Source: Buchananella hordeovulneris (lineage in GTDB: Bacteria; Actinomycetota; Actinomycetes; Actinomycetales; Actinomycetaceae). Taken from it: 56,371 bases of DNA. Positions within the stretch are counted from its first letter, which is position 1. Every line of letters begins with the position of its first letter. Below, piece after piece: positions 26,483-34,730 of this stretch. The notes beneath the pieces were generated by a model. The model did no database searches, was not told the DNA's origin, and worked only from the letters and a program-made list of their open reading frames with translations. The translations under genes and the position numbers were made by a program. The stretch is from assembly GCF_001907235.1 (NCBI RefSeq), contig NZ_MQVS01000014.1, positions 1 through 56,371 of the forward strand. Direction: 5' to 3'.

Positions 26483-28603
26483 TCACTCGCCCCGGGTCTT
26501 GGCGATGATTTCCTCGGCAACGTTCCGAGGAACCTCCGCGTAGCTGTCGAACTGCATGGAGTACACCGCGCGACCCTGGGTCTTCGACCGCAAGTCACCA
26601 ACGTACCCGAACATCTCCGACAACGGAACCTGTGCGCGCACGACCTTGACACCAGAGGCGTCATCCATCGACTGGATCATGCCGCGACGCGAGTTGAGGT
26701 CGCCGATGACGTCACCCATGTATTCCTCGGGCGTCCGCACCTCGACGGCCATCAGCGGCTCCAGCAGGACGGGCGAAGCCTTCTTCGCACCTTCCTTGAA
26801 CGCCATGGAGCCAGCGATCTTGAATGCCATTTCCGAGGAGTCGACGTCGTGGTAGGCCCCATCCACGAGGATGGCCTTGACACCGACAACCGGGTAGCCG
26901 GCGAGCACACCGGACTGCATGGCGTCCTGGATACCAGCGTCGACGGACGGGATGTACTCGCGCGGGACGCGGCCACCCGTGACCTGGTCCTCGAACTCGT
27001 AGAACGCGCCGTCTTCGACGATCTCCAGCGGCTCGAAGGTCACCTGGACCTTCGCGAACTGACCGGAACCACCGGTCTGCTTCTTGTGCGTGTAGTCGAC
27101 CTTCTCCACCTTGGAGCGGATGGTCTCGCGGTAGGCCACCTGCGGCTTACCGACGTTGGCCTCGACCTTGAACTCGCGGCGCATGCGGTCCACGAGGATG
27201 TCGAGGTGCAGCTCGCCCATTCCGCCGATGACGGTCTGGCCGGTCTCCTCGTCCAACCGCACCGAGAAGGTCGGGTCCTCTTCGGCCAGCTTCTGGATAG
27301 CGGTGGACAGCTTCTCCTGGTCGCCCTTGGTCTTCGGCTCGATGGCCACGTGGATAACCGGGTCAGGGAAGGTCATGGACTCCAGCACGATCTGCGCGTT
27401 CTGGGCACACAGGGTGTCACCGGTGGTGGTGTCTTTCAGGCCCACCACGGCGTAGATGTGGCCAGCGTGCGCCACGTCAACCGGGTTTTCCTTGTTGGAG
27501 TGCATCTGGAAGATCTTGCCGATGCGCTCCTTCTTGCCCTTGGTCGAGTTAGCGACCTGCGCCCCAGACTCAACCGAGCCCGAGTAGACGCGGATGAAGG
27601 TCAGCTTGCCGTAGAACGGGTGCACTGCGATCTTGAAGGCCAGGGCCGAGAACGGCTCGTCCTCGGAAGCCTTGCGGGTCAGCGGCTCGTCTTCCTTGCC
27701 GACGGCGTGGCCCTCGACGTCCGGAATGTCCAGCGGGGACGGCAAGAAGTTCAGCACACCATCCAGAACCAGCTGCACACCCTTGTTCTTGAAGGCGGAA
27801 CCACAGTAGACCGGGAAGATCTCGCCAGCGATGCACTGGGCGCGGATACCAGCGATGATCTGCTCTTCGGTCAGCTCGCCGTTCTCCAGGTAGGCTTCCA
27901 TGAGCTCTTCAGCGCCGTCGGCAGCCGCCTCGATCATGGCTTCCCGGTACTCCTCAGCCTTGTCGGCCAGGTCCGCGGGAATTTCGGCGTACTCCAGAAC
28001 GGACCCCCGGGTCTCGTTGCCCGCCGCGTCCTTCTCCGGGAAGTAGATGGCCTGCATCTTCAGCAGGTCAATAACACCTTCGAACTCGGACTCGGCGCCG
28101 ATCGGCAGCTCCATAACAACGGGCTTGGCCCCCAGCCGCTCACGGATGGTACGCACCGAGAAGTAGAAGTCAGCGCCCAGCTTGTCCATCTTGTTGATGA
28201 AACAGATGCGCGGGACGTTGTACTTGTCGGCCTGGCGCCACACGGTCTCGGACTGCGGCTCCACACCTTCCTTGCCGTCGAACACCGCAACGGCCCCGTC
28301 GAGCACGCGCAGCGAACGTTCCACCTCAACGGTGAAGTCCACGTGTCCGGGGGTGTCGATGATGTTGATCTGGTGGCCCTTCCAGAAGGAGGTCACGGCG
28401 GCCGAGGTGATCGTGATGCCGCGTTCCTTCTCCTGTTCCATCCAGTCGGTGGTCGACGCACCGTCGTGAGTCTCGCCCAGCTTGTAGTTGATACCCGTGT
28501 AGAACAAAATGCGCTCGGTCACGGTGGTCTTACCGGCGTCAATGTGGGCCATGATGCCGATGTTGCGGACCTTGTTGAGGTCAGTAAGCACTTCGAGTGC
28601 CAC
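26483..28603 (-). CDS. fusA: Elongation factor G
   Basis: The 706-residue EF-G drives translocation. It has the P-loop [32 protein letters not shown], and the full set of domains II-V ending [11 protein letters not shown]. It starts with GTG at 28603 after GAAGGAAA. Order rpsL-rpsG-fusA-tuf is the ancestral str operon. A very long open frame on the opposite strand is only a codon-bias shadow. Confidence 0.98.
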   Translation of the reverse strand: MALEVLTDLNKVRNIGIMAHIDAGKTTVTERILFYTGINYKLGETHDGASTTDWMEQEKERGITITSAAVTSFWKGHQINIIDTPGHVDFTVEVERSLRVLDGAVAVFDGKEGVEPQSETVWRQADKYNVPRICFINKMDKLGADFYFSVRTIRERLGAKPVVMELPIGAESEFEGVIDLLKMQAIYFPEKDAAGNETRGSVLEYAEIPADLADKAEEYREAMIEAAADGAEELMEAYLENGELTEEQIIAGIRAQCIAGEIFPVYCGSAFKNKGVQLVLDGVLNFLPSPLDIPDVEGHAVGKEDEPLTRKASEDEPFSALAFKIAVHPFYGKLTFIRVYSGSVESGAQVANSTKGKKERIGKIFQMHSNKENPVDVAHAGHIYAVVGLKDTTTGDTLCAQNAQIVLESMTFPDPVIHVAIEPKTKGDQEKLSTAIQKLAEEDPTFSVRLDEETGQTVIGGMGELHLDILVDRMRREFKVEANVGKPQVAYRETIRSKVEKVDYTHKKQTGGSGQFAKVQVTFEPLEIVEDGAFYEFEDQVTGGRVPREYIPSVDAGIQDAMQSGVLAGYPVVGVKAILVDGAYHDVDSSEMAFKIAGSMAFKEGAKKASPVLLEPLMAVEVRTPEEYMGDVIGDLNSRRGMIQSMDDASGVKVVRAQVPLSEMFGYVGDLRSKTQGRAVYSMQFDSYAEVPRNVAEEIIAKTRGE

Positions 28604-28633
28604 GTGAATTTCCTTCGCTCGTTCGGGTGGGGT

Positions 28634-29104
28634 TTACCAGCGGTAGTGAGCGAAGGCCCGGTTGGACTCCGCCATCTTGTGCATGTCCTCCCGCCGCTTC
28701 ACGGCCGCACCGAGACCGTTGGAGGCGTCGAGGATCTCGTTCATGAGGCGCTCGGTCATCGTCTTTTCACGCCGCTGCCGGGAGTAGTCCACCAGCCAAC
28801 GCAGGGCCAGGGTGGTGGCGCGGGAGGCGCGCACCTCGACAGGCACCTGGTAGGTGGCGCCACCGACACGGCGGGAACGCACCTCAAGGGCGGGACGAAT
28901 GTTGTCCATGGCACGCTTCAGGACGGCCACCGGGTCCTGGTCAGTCTTGGCGCGCACGCCCTCCAGGGCGTTGTACACGATGCGCTGCGCGGTCGACTTC
29001 TTGCCGTCCAACAGCACACGGTTGACCAGCTGGGTCACCATCGGGGAGCCGTAAACCGGGTCCGCGATGAGGGGACGCTTGGGTGCAGGGCCCTTACGAG
29101 GCAT
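28634..29104 (-). CDS. rpsG: 30S ribosomal protein S7
   Basis: The 156-residue S7 starts [20 protein letters not shown] and ends [13 protein letters not shown], with the rRNA-binding helices normal for the family. S7 organises the 3' domain of 16S rRNA. Its ATG overlaps the rpsL stop by one base (TAATG), so the two are translationally coupled. Confidence 0.98.
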   Translation of the reverse strand: MPRKGPAPKRPLIADPVYGSPMVTQLVNRVLLDGKKSTAQRIVYNALEGVRAKTDQDPVAVLKRAMDNIRPALEVRSRRVGGATYQVPVEVRASRATTLALRWLVDYSRQRREKTMTERLMNEILDASNGLGAAVKRREDMHKMAESNRAFAHYRW

Positions 29105-29478
29105 TACTTCTTCTCCTTCTTAGCGCCGTAGCGGGAGCGAGCCTGCTGGCGGCCACGCACACCCTGGGTGTCGAGAGCGCCACGCACGATCTTGTAACGC
29201 ACACCGGGCAGGTCCTTCACACGACCACCACGCACGAGCACGATCGAGTGCTCCTGCAGGTTGTGGCCGACACCGGGAATGTAAGCGGTAACCTCAATGC
29301 CGCTGGAGAGGCGAACACGCGCCACCTTCCGCAGGGCCGAGTTCGGCTTCTTCGGGGTCGTGGTGTACACGCGCGTGCACACCCCACGACGCTGCGGGCT
29401 GCCCTTGAGGGCCGGGGTCTTGGTCTTCCCCGCCTTGACGCTGCGTCCCTTACGGACGAGCTGCTGAATCGTTGGCAC
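29104..29478 (-). CDS. rpsL: 30S ribosomal protein S12
   Basis: The 124-residue S12 has the conserved loop [17 protein letters not shown] with Lys at 43, and Lys 88 in [12 protein letters not shown]. These are the wild-type residues at the two main streptomycin-resistance positions, so a streptomycin-sensitive form is predicted. It starts with GTG 29478 after GGAG. It is the first gene of the operon; the promoter should lie in the ~280-base gap upstream. Confidence 0.98.
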   Translation of the reverse strand: MPTIQQLVRKGRSVKAGKTKTPALKGSPQRRGVCTRVYTTTPKKPNSALRKVARVRLSSGIEVTAYIPGVGHNLQEHSIVLVRGGRVKDLPGVRYKIVRGALDTQGVRGRQQARSRYGAKKEKK

Positions 29479-29760
29479 TACTACTCCGTCTCACGTGAGC
29501 GAATCTGTCTCGCCCGAATGCTCTGGCTCCCCCGGCGCGGGCACACTTCACCGCGTGGGGCCAGCCCGCCGTGAGGCGTCTGGAGCTCGCGCGGTAGCGT
29601 ATCGAGCCCGATGGATGTAGAGGCCACATCCGTGGGGGCACCGGAAGGGTCCGGGCACCGCCCACCACCCTAACGGCATTAGCAGGCTATTTCCAGTCCG
29701 TTGCCAGATCTCGACCTGTGCCACTGCTCACGCCCACCTGCGTTTTTCGCCCGAAACAGA
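29479..29760 (-). promoter_or_regulatory. Leader/promoter region of the str operon
   Basis: About 280 bases with no convincing gene. It must contain the minus-strand promoter for rpsL-tuf. A stretch around 29670-29700 reads on the minus strand with AT-richer elements (GGAAATAG, CTAATG), but I cannot assign -35 and -10 boxes with confidence. Confidence 0.45.
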
Positions 29761-29793
29761 GGTGCTGCCGGGCCCGCGGGGCCCGGCAGCACC
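29761..29793 (-). terminator. Terminator of the small lipoprotein gene
   Basis: A perfect 15-base stem GGTGCTGCCGGGCCC (29761-29775) pairs with 29779-29793 over a three-base loop, 11 bases after the stop of the minus-strand gene at 29805. It isolates that gene from the str operon. Confidence 0.85.
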
Positions 29794-29804
29794 ATAGGAG
29801 CTTG

Positions 29805-30083
29805 CTACTTGCTCGAGGTAGCGGCTTCCTCGATCGTCTTGTCCTGGTTTGCTGGATCAATGCAGAAGCCAGCAATCTTCAGACCGAACTCCTGCGCCTC
29901 GGATTCGTTATTGATACCGTGGGCCCGCGCGAAAGCATCCGCATCGCGCTCCATGCTCTTGGGGTCACTCTGCGCCTTCTCCAAGAACTCCTTGCAGCTC
30001 ATCTTGCCAATGTTTTCGGCGTTCCCACACCCCGACATGGCCAACGTGAGGCCCAGGGCGACTACTGCCGCAATTTTCCGCAT
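29805..30083 (-). CDS. Small lipoprotein with two-cysteine helical domain
   Basis: The 92-residue precursor has a signal peptide and lipobox (LAMSGC, lipid Cys at 19). The ~70-residue mature part has C30 (MSCKEFLEKAQ) and C74 (AQEFGLKIAGFC) 44 residues apart, probably in a disulfide linking two helices. The pattern (S/T)C-x2-F(L/M) then a distant AxxFGxxxxxxC is shared with the genes at 30164 and 31053. It recalls, without proving, the acid chaperone HdeA (TCEDFL with a Cys 48 residues later). Confidence 0.8.
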   Translation of the reverse strand: MRKIAAVVALGLTLAMSGCGNAENIGKMSCKEFLEKAQSDPKSMERDADAFARAHGINNESEAQEFGLKIAGFCIDPANQDKTIEEAATSSK

Positions 30084-30163
30084 GATTCTCCTCAGATAGT
30101 GGGTAGAAAATTAGTCAACATATTTTGCCGCACCCAATTTTACGACTGATTGGGCGGCGGTCT

Positions 30164-30889
30164 TCACAACTCCCGGGCGACATCCGCCACAGGACGGTCA
30201 CCATTACCGCTCTTGAAGCAGGCGATGCCAAGGTTAATGCCGAATTGTTCAGCAGCCTTCGAGTCCTGCACGTCCACACCCTTTTCAATCATGATCTTTC
30301 CGAGCTCGAAGGCAAGTTCGAAAGGCACCTCGTCTTCACCTTTGGCCGCCAGCTGCATGAACTCGTTGCAGGTCATCTTCGTCAGCGAGAGCTCATCGCC
30401 GGTGCCGGGGGTGGCCCCGGAGCTGTCACCGCCCTGCTGCTTGCCCGGGTCCGTGTCACCGCCGGTCCCCTGACTGGGGTCCTCCCGCGGCAGGGTCTCC
30501 TTGTCTTCTTCGGAAGGCTGTGGAGCCTGCGTGACCTCCTGCGGCGCGGTGGTCGCGGTTACCTCCGGCTGCGGTGAATCTGACTTCTTGGCAATGAGCA
30601 GCCAAGCCACTCCAGCCAGAATCGCCACGAGCACCACCACGAGCACCGCTACCAAGACGCCCTTGGAACGGTTGGGGCCGGGCTGGTGATAGCCGTAGCC
30701 AGGCTGATAGCCGTAACCAGCCGAGTCACCACCGGCCGGGTAGCCACCCGCGGGCGGCATCGACGGCGGCATGGCTCCGCCCGCTCCGCTTGCGTAATAA
30801 CCGTCTGCCGAGCCCGAGCCGGGATAGCCGTAGGGTCCAGGGTTTTCAGGGGTGCCCGGGCCGGAGCCAGGGGCGGGATAGTTGTTCAC
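30164..30889 (-). CDS. Single-pass surface protein with two-cysteine helical domain
   Basis: The 241-residue product has a Gly/Pro/Tyr-rich cytoplasmic N-terminus (1-73), one very hydrophobic helix (77-99, VLVAVLVVVLVAILAGV), a Glu/Pro/Gly linker (102-166) and a C-terminal domain with C174 (MTCNEFMQL) and C224 (AEQFGINLGIAC), 50 residues apart. The domain is a paralog of those in the flanking genes, here held by a membrane helix instead of a lipid anchor. The start is GTG 30889 with a weak GAGCGG upstream. The family is not recognised. Confidence 0.8.
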   Translation of the reverse strand: MNNYPAPGSGPGTPENPGPYGYPGSGSADGYYASGAGGAMPPSMPPAGGYPAGGDSAGYGYQPGYGYHQPGPNRSKGVLVAVLVVVLVAILAGVAWLLIAKKSDSPQPEVTATTAPQEVTQAPQPSEEDKETLPREDPSQGTGGDTDPGKQQGGDSSGATPGTGDELSLTKMTCNEFMQLAAKGEDEVPFELAFELGKIMIEKGVDVQDSKAAEQFGINLGIACFKSGNGDRPVADVAREL

Positions 30890-30999
30890 GGGAGCCGCTC
30901 CGATTTTCTCAAGAATTGCTAGGCCAGCCGCGGGAGCGACGCCACGGCGGCACTCCTAAAGTAGGCGGGAGGTTAAGGGTGACAAGTACTATAAAACAA

Positions 31000-31038
31000 G
31001 ACGGTTGGGGATGCGTAACGGACGCATCCCCAGCCGTC
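31000..31038 (-). terminator. Terminator of the 31053 lipoprotein gene
   Basis: A 17-base stem (31000-31016 with 31022-31038, one G-T pair) with an AACGG loop lies 14 bases after the stop. On the minus strand it is followed by TTGTTTTATAG, a good U-tract. Confidence 0.9.
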
Positions 31039-31052
31039 TTGCGAGCGGTCTA

Positions 31053-31538
31053 TTACAGGGTCTTAGCCACGTCCGCCACGAGCTTGTCAGCATTGTCCGG
31101 CTGCACGCAGGCCATGCCCAGCTTCATGCCGAACTCTTGAGCGGCGGCGTTGTCGGTGACATTGATGCCACGCTCCATCATCACCTTGGCCATCTCCATG
31201 GCCAGAGCGGGGTCATCAGGCCGCTCGGTGGCCATCTGCAAGAAGTCCTTGCACGTCAAGGTTTCCAGGGAAATGGATGCCCCCGGAGTGGCCGCCTGGT
31301 CACCGGCGGGCGCGGAGGCACCTTCAGAGGGGCTCATCGCCTCCGGGCTGGCGGACTCCATGGCCTCCGGGGAGGTGGACTCCATCGCCTCGGGGCTAGC
31401 GGACTCCATCTTGTCCATCTTGTCGGCGGTGGCCACCGCCGAGGGGGCGGACTGGGTGGGAGCCTCTTCCTTGCCACCACAGGCGGCCATGGTCAACGCC
31501 ATGCCGGTGGCCATCGCCATTGCAACAATCTTGCGCAT
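31053..31538 (-). CDS. Lipoprotein with octapeptide repeats and two-cysteine domain
   Basis: The 161-residue precursor has a signal peptide with lipobox MAAC (lipid Cys 20), a linker with three tandem copies of ES(A/T)SPEAM (45-68), and a C-terminal domain with C96 (LTCKDFLQM) and C144 (AQEFGMKLGMAC), 48 residues apart, the same distance as in HdeA. The start is ATG 31538; the upstream frame adds a non-signal peptide. It is a paralog of the genes at 29805 and 30164. Surface display with a flexible stalk is likely; chaperone function is only a guess. Confidence 0.8.
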   Translation of the reverse strand: MRKIVAMAMATGMALTMAACGGKEEAPTQSAPSAVATADKMDKMESASPEAMESTSPEAMESASPEAMSPSEGASAPAGDQAATPGASISLETLTCKDFLQMATERPDDPALAMEMAKVMMERGINVTDNAAAQEFGMKLGMACVQPDNADKLVADVAKTL

Positions 31539-31634
31539 AAAAGCATCCGTTCTGGTCGTGTTGTTTACCAAATTCAGCCTACAAGGCAACCTGGCGCTTA
31601 TCCCTCCCCCACCTGCCCCTAATCTTCGGGGCGC

Positions 31635-32504
31635 TCACCCCTTAGTGGCCCCACCTGTGAGGCCGGCCACTATGTAGCGCTGCACGGCGATGAAGATGAC
31701 GAGCACGGGGGCCGCGATCAGCGTGGCCACCGCCATCAGGTCGTTCCAGTTGGTGCCGTACTGCCCGATCAGGCGGTTCAACGCGACCGTGAGGGGCTGG
31801 ATCTCCTGCTTGGTGGACAACGCTAGGGCGAAGGTGAACTCTCCCCACGCCATTAGGAAGGCAAACGACCCAATCATCACGATGCCGGGCCGGATGGTGG
31901 GCAGCACGATACGCACTATCGTGCCGAGCACCCCCAACCCGTCCAACTTGGCTGCCTCCTCGATCTCGTAGGGGAACTGCTTGAAGTAGGGGCGCAGCAA
32001 GATCACGGCGAAGGGCAGCGTCACCGACACGTCAGCCAAGATGATCGACAGGTGGGTGTTGATCAGGTCCAACTGCCGAAACAGCACGAACATGGGGATC
32101 GAGATGGCGATGGCGGGCAGCAGCTGCACCACGGTCAGCAGCACCAGCATGCTGGTGGACACCACATCGCGGAAGCGGGCAACCGCGTAAGCGCTCGGCA
32201 CCGCCACCACGAGCGTCACCAGCAACGTGCCGCCCGCGATGAGGACGGAGTTGCCGAGGGCCAGCAAGATCCCGTATTCCGGTGAAAATGCCGCCTCGAA
32301 GGACGCCAACGTGGGGGCGTGCGGCACCAGTTGCGGCGGGGAGGCGAACGACGCTCCCCTATCCTTCAAAGCGGTAGTCACCATCCAGTAGACGGGAAAC
32401 AGGTAGATGGCCGCGATAGCCCAGCCGACAGCGGACTTGCGGCGGGCCAGCGCTCGGCGGCGGCGCTCCGCGGGAGCCAGGGCAAGAGCAGGCGGGTGAC
32501 TCAT
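31635..32504 (-). CDS. Carbohydrate ABC transporter permease (MalG type)
   Basis: The 289-residue inner-membrane protein has six hydrophobic segments and the EAA loop that contacts the ATPase (EIEEAAKLDGLGVLGTIVRIVLP). Its place after a MalF-type gene and the binding protein makes it the second CUT1 permease subunit. The start overlaps the MalF stop by four bases (ATGA). No ATP-binding subunit is encoded in the operon, so a shared MsmK/MalK-like ATPase elsewhere is expected. Confidence 0.94.
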   Translation of the reverse strand: MSHPPALALAPAERRRRALARRKSAVGWAIAAIYLFPVYWMVTTALKDRGASFASPPQLVPHAPTLASFEAAFSPEYGILLALGNSVLIAGGTLLVTLVVAVPSAYAVARFRDVVSTSMLVLLTVVQLLPAIAISIPMFVLFRQLDLINTHLSIILADVSVTLPFAVILLRPYFKQFPYEIEEAAKLDGLGVLGTIVRIVLPTIRPGIVMIGSFAFLMAWGEFTFALALSTKQEIQPLTVALNRLIGQYGTNWNDLMAVATLIAAPVLVIFIAVQRYIVAGLTGGATKG

Positions 32505-33415
32505 TGGTCCTCCTGACGCAGGCTGCGGACGTAGAACCAGGACAGGGCCAGCGGCAGCAGCAGGGTCAAGCTGGAGGTGGCCGCGCCGTATCCAAATTCG
32601 AACGTGGTGAAGGTTTGGTTGTAGGTGTAGACCGGCAGGGTGGTGGTGGCGTCAACTGGTCCCCCCTTGGTCATGACGAAGATGAGATCGAAGACCTTGT
32701 AGGTGTTGATGACGCCGAGCAGGAGGACGGAGACGATGACGGGCAACATGAGCGGCGAGGTGATGGAGGTAAAGCAGCGCCACTTGCCCGCGCCATCTAC
32801 CTGCGCGGCTTCATACAGGGTGTCGTCGATGGTGTGTAGCCCCGCTAGCAGCAGCAGCATGTTGAACGGAATGCCGACCCACAGGTTGGCCACCACTACG
32901 GCCACCATGGCTGAGACGGGCCCGGTCAGCCACTGCACGGGCTTGTCCACCAGCCCCAGTCCGGTCAGGGCGTAGTTGATCACCCCGTAGTCGGCGTCGA
33001 ACATCCACCGAAAGATGGTGCCGGTAACCACCGGCGGCAGGATCCACCCCACCAGCAACAGGGCCCGAATAACGCCGTTACCAGGAAAGGGACGGCGGAA
33101 GAACAGCGCGAGGGCGTAGCCGATGGCGAACTGGAACACGAGGCAGGCCACGGTGAAGATTGCTGACAATAACAGGGCCTTCCAAAAGCCTCCGTCTTTG
33201 GTAACGGCCGCGTAGTTGTCAAAACCTTGGGGCGAGAAATCACCAGTGATGAGGTTGGCCCCGTTGGCGTCCGAGACGCTGATCCACAGGTTATAGACCA
33301 GCGGGGCGACGAGGAAGACGAGGATGTAGAGCAGGGCCGGGGCCGCCAGGGCGAGGCCCAGGCGGCGGGTGTGGCGCATACCCGCCGCCCGAGCCTGAGT
33401 CCGCTGGTGGCTCAT
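32501..33415 (-). CDS. Carbohydrate ABC transporter permease (MalF type)
   Basis: The 304-residue product has six membrane helices with the EAA-type loop (LYEAAQVDGAGKWRCFTSITSPLM) and a periplasmic-like loop near residues 45-75. It pairs with the MalG-type subunit downstream. I chose ATG 33415, which overlaps the stop of the binding-protein gene (ATGA). The longer frame to 33850 runs antiparallel-frame inside that gene and is not real. Confidence 0.94.
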   Translation of the reverse strand: MSHQRTQARAAGMRHTRRLGLALAAPALLYILVFLVAPLVYNLWISVSDANGANLITGDFSPQGFDNYAAVTKDGGFWKALLLSAIFTVACLVFQFAIGYALALFFRRPFPGNGVIRALLLVGWILPPVVTGTIFRWMFDADYGVINYALTGLGLVDKPVQWLTGPVSAMVAVVVANLWVGIPFNMLLLLAGLHTIDDTLYEAAQVDGAGKWRCFTSITSPLMLPVIVSVLLLGVINTYKVFDLIFVMTKGGPVDATTTLPVYTYNQTFTTFEFGYGAATSSLTLLLPLALSWFYVRSLRQEDQ

Positions 33416-34680
33416 TTTTCTGCAGTCAGCAGCCCGGAAAGGGTCTGTTCGGCCTTCTTGGCCGCCTCTTTCGGGTCTACCGCGCCCGTGAGGGCTTCTT
33501 GAATCGAGAGCTGCACGGCTTCGGAGACTTTGGCGTAGTCCTTGCCGTAAGCGCGGGCCTTGGCGTGCTCCATCTGTGCCTCGTAGACCTGCAGGTTGGG
33601 GTCGGCGCTGAGCTTGAGCTTGCCCTTCAGATCGGGGCGGGCGGAGAGCTGACCGGAGGCGTCGCAGTAGATCTTGGCGCCTTCCGGACCGGTGAGGAAC
33701 TCGGCGAGCAGGCGGGCAGCTTCCGGCTGCTTGGCCTCCTGCATGACGACGACGTTCTCCCCACCGAGGCCAGTGGCCTTGGCCTTCCCGGCAGGCAGCG
33801 GGGCGACCGCCCACTCGAAGGGTACATCGGCGAGGTTTTGCAGCTCCCACGGTCCGTTGATCATCATGGCGGCTTTCCCGGCCGTGAACTGGGTGCGGGC
33901 ATCCTCCTGCGAGTAGTTAGTAACGGCAGCGGAGACCACGCCGTCGTCCACCAGGCCCTTGAGGAAGGTCAACGCCTCGCCCCCGGAGGTGCCGTAGTTG
34001 TCCAGGTCTCCCCCGGTCTGCCAAACGAACGGCAGCACCTGGAAGGTGCCCTGCTCGTTCTTGATGGCCGAGATGGCCAGGCCCGAGACCCCGTCTTTGC
34101 TCAGGGCCTTGCCGGTGGAGGCCAGTTCTTCCCAGGTGGTGGGCACGGACAGCCCTGCTTGGTCCAGCAGTGTCTTGTTGTAGTAGAGGGCCAGGTTGTT
34201 GGAGTTCAGCGGCAGACCGTAGGTTTTGCCGTCCATCTGGGTGGAGGACCACGGTCCTGGGTAGAACTCGTTGCTGCGCCCCCCGACCGACTCGGTCAGG
34301 TCGGCCAGCAACCCCAGGGAGGCGAAGTTTTGGTTGTCGACCACGTCGACTACGGCCAGGTCCGGCACGTCTCCCCCGACCCCGCCCTTGACGATGGTGG
34401 GGCTGAGGTCCGGGTAGGCGAAAGAGGTGCGATTGACCTTGATGCCCGGGTTCAACTCCTCGAACTTGGCGATCGCTTCGGTCATGGCGGTGTTGGAGAC
34501 GCCTTGGCCGAGGTAGTCCCACATTTCGATGGTGACCTGCTCGCCGTCGGCGGCCGGGGCGGCAGTCCCGCCGCTGGTGGGGGCGTCGGAAGTGGTGCTG
34601 CCCGCGCAGGCGGCCAGCGGGAGGGCGAGGGCGGCGGTGAGGGCAAGTAGCGACCGCCGCGCGAAAGACGCAGTGCGCAT
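33412..34680 (-). CDS. Extracellular sugar-binding lipoprotein (SBP family 1)
   Basis: The 422-residue precursor has a signal peptide and lipobox (LAACAG, Cys 25), a Ser/Thr/Gly linker and a family 1 solute-binding fold: VTIEMWDYLG, IAKFEELNPGIKV, YGLPLNSNNLALYYNK, FTAGKAAMMINGPWEL. It captures an oligosaccharide for the two downstream permeases. The adjacent GH31 enzyme suggests an alpha-linked sugar such as an isomalto- or xylo-gluco-oligosaccharide, an inference. Confidence 0.94.
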   Translation of the reverse strand: MRTASFARRSLLALTAALALPLAACAGSTTSDAPTSGGTAAPAADGEQVTIEMWDYLGQGVSNTAMTEAIAKFEELNPGIKVNRTSFAYPDLSPTIVKGGVGGDVPDLAVVDVVDNQNFASLGLLADLTESVGGRSNEFYPGPWSSTQMDGKTYGLPLNSNNLALYYNKTLLDQAGLSVPTTWEELASTGKALSKDGVSGLAISAIKNEQGTFQVLPFVWQTGGDLDNYGTSGGEALTFLKGLVDDGVVSAAVTNYSQEDARTQFTAGKAAMMINGPWELQNLADVPFEWAVAPLPAGKAKATGLGGENVVVMQEAKQPEAARLLAEFLTGPEGAKIYCDASGQLSARPDLKGKLKLSADPNLQVYEAQMEHAKARAYGKDYAKVSEAVQLSIQEALTGAVDPKEAAKKAEQTLSGLLTAEK

Positions 34681-34730
34681 GGTGTGTGCTCCTTGGTTTT
34701 ACTGGGGAAAGTTGGATGGTGGGGGCGGCG

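Noticed and set aside
25394-29131. 1,245-codon plus-strand open frame across tuf, fusA, rpsG and rpsL
   Set aside because: It lies exactly antisense to four highly conserved genes; long antisense frames are a by-product of strong GC codon bias. The peptide is a His/Val/Leu/Asp-rich mirror.
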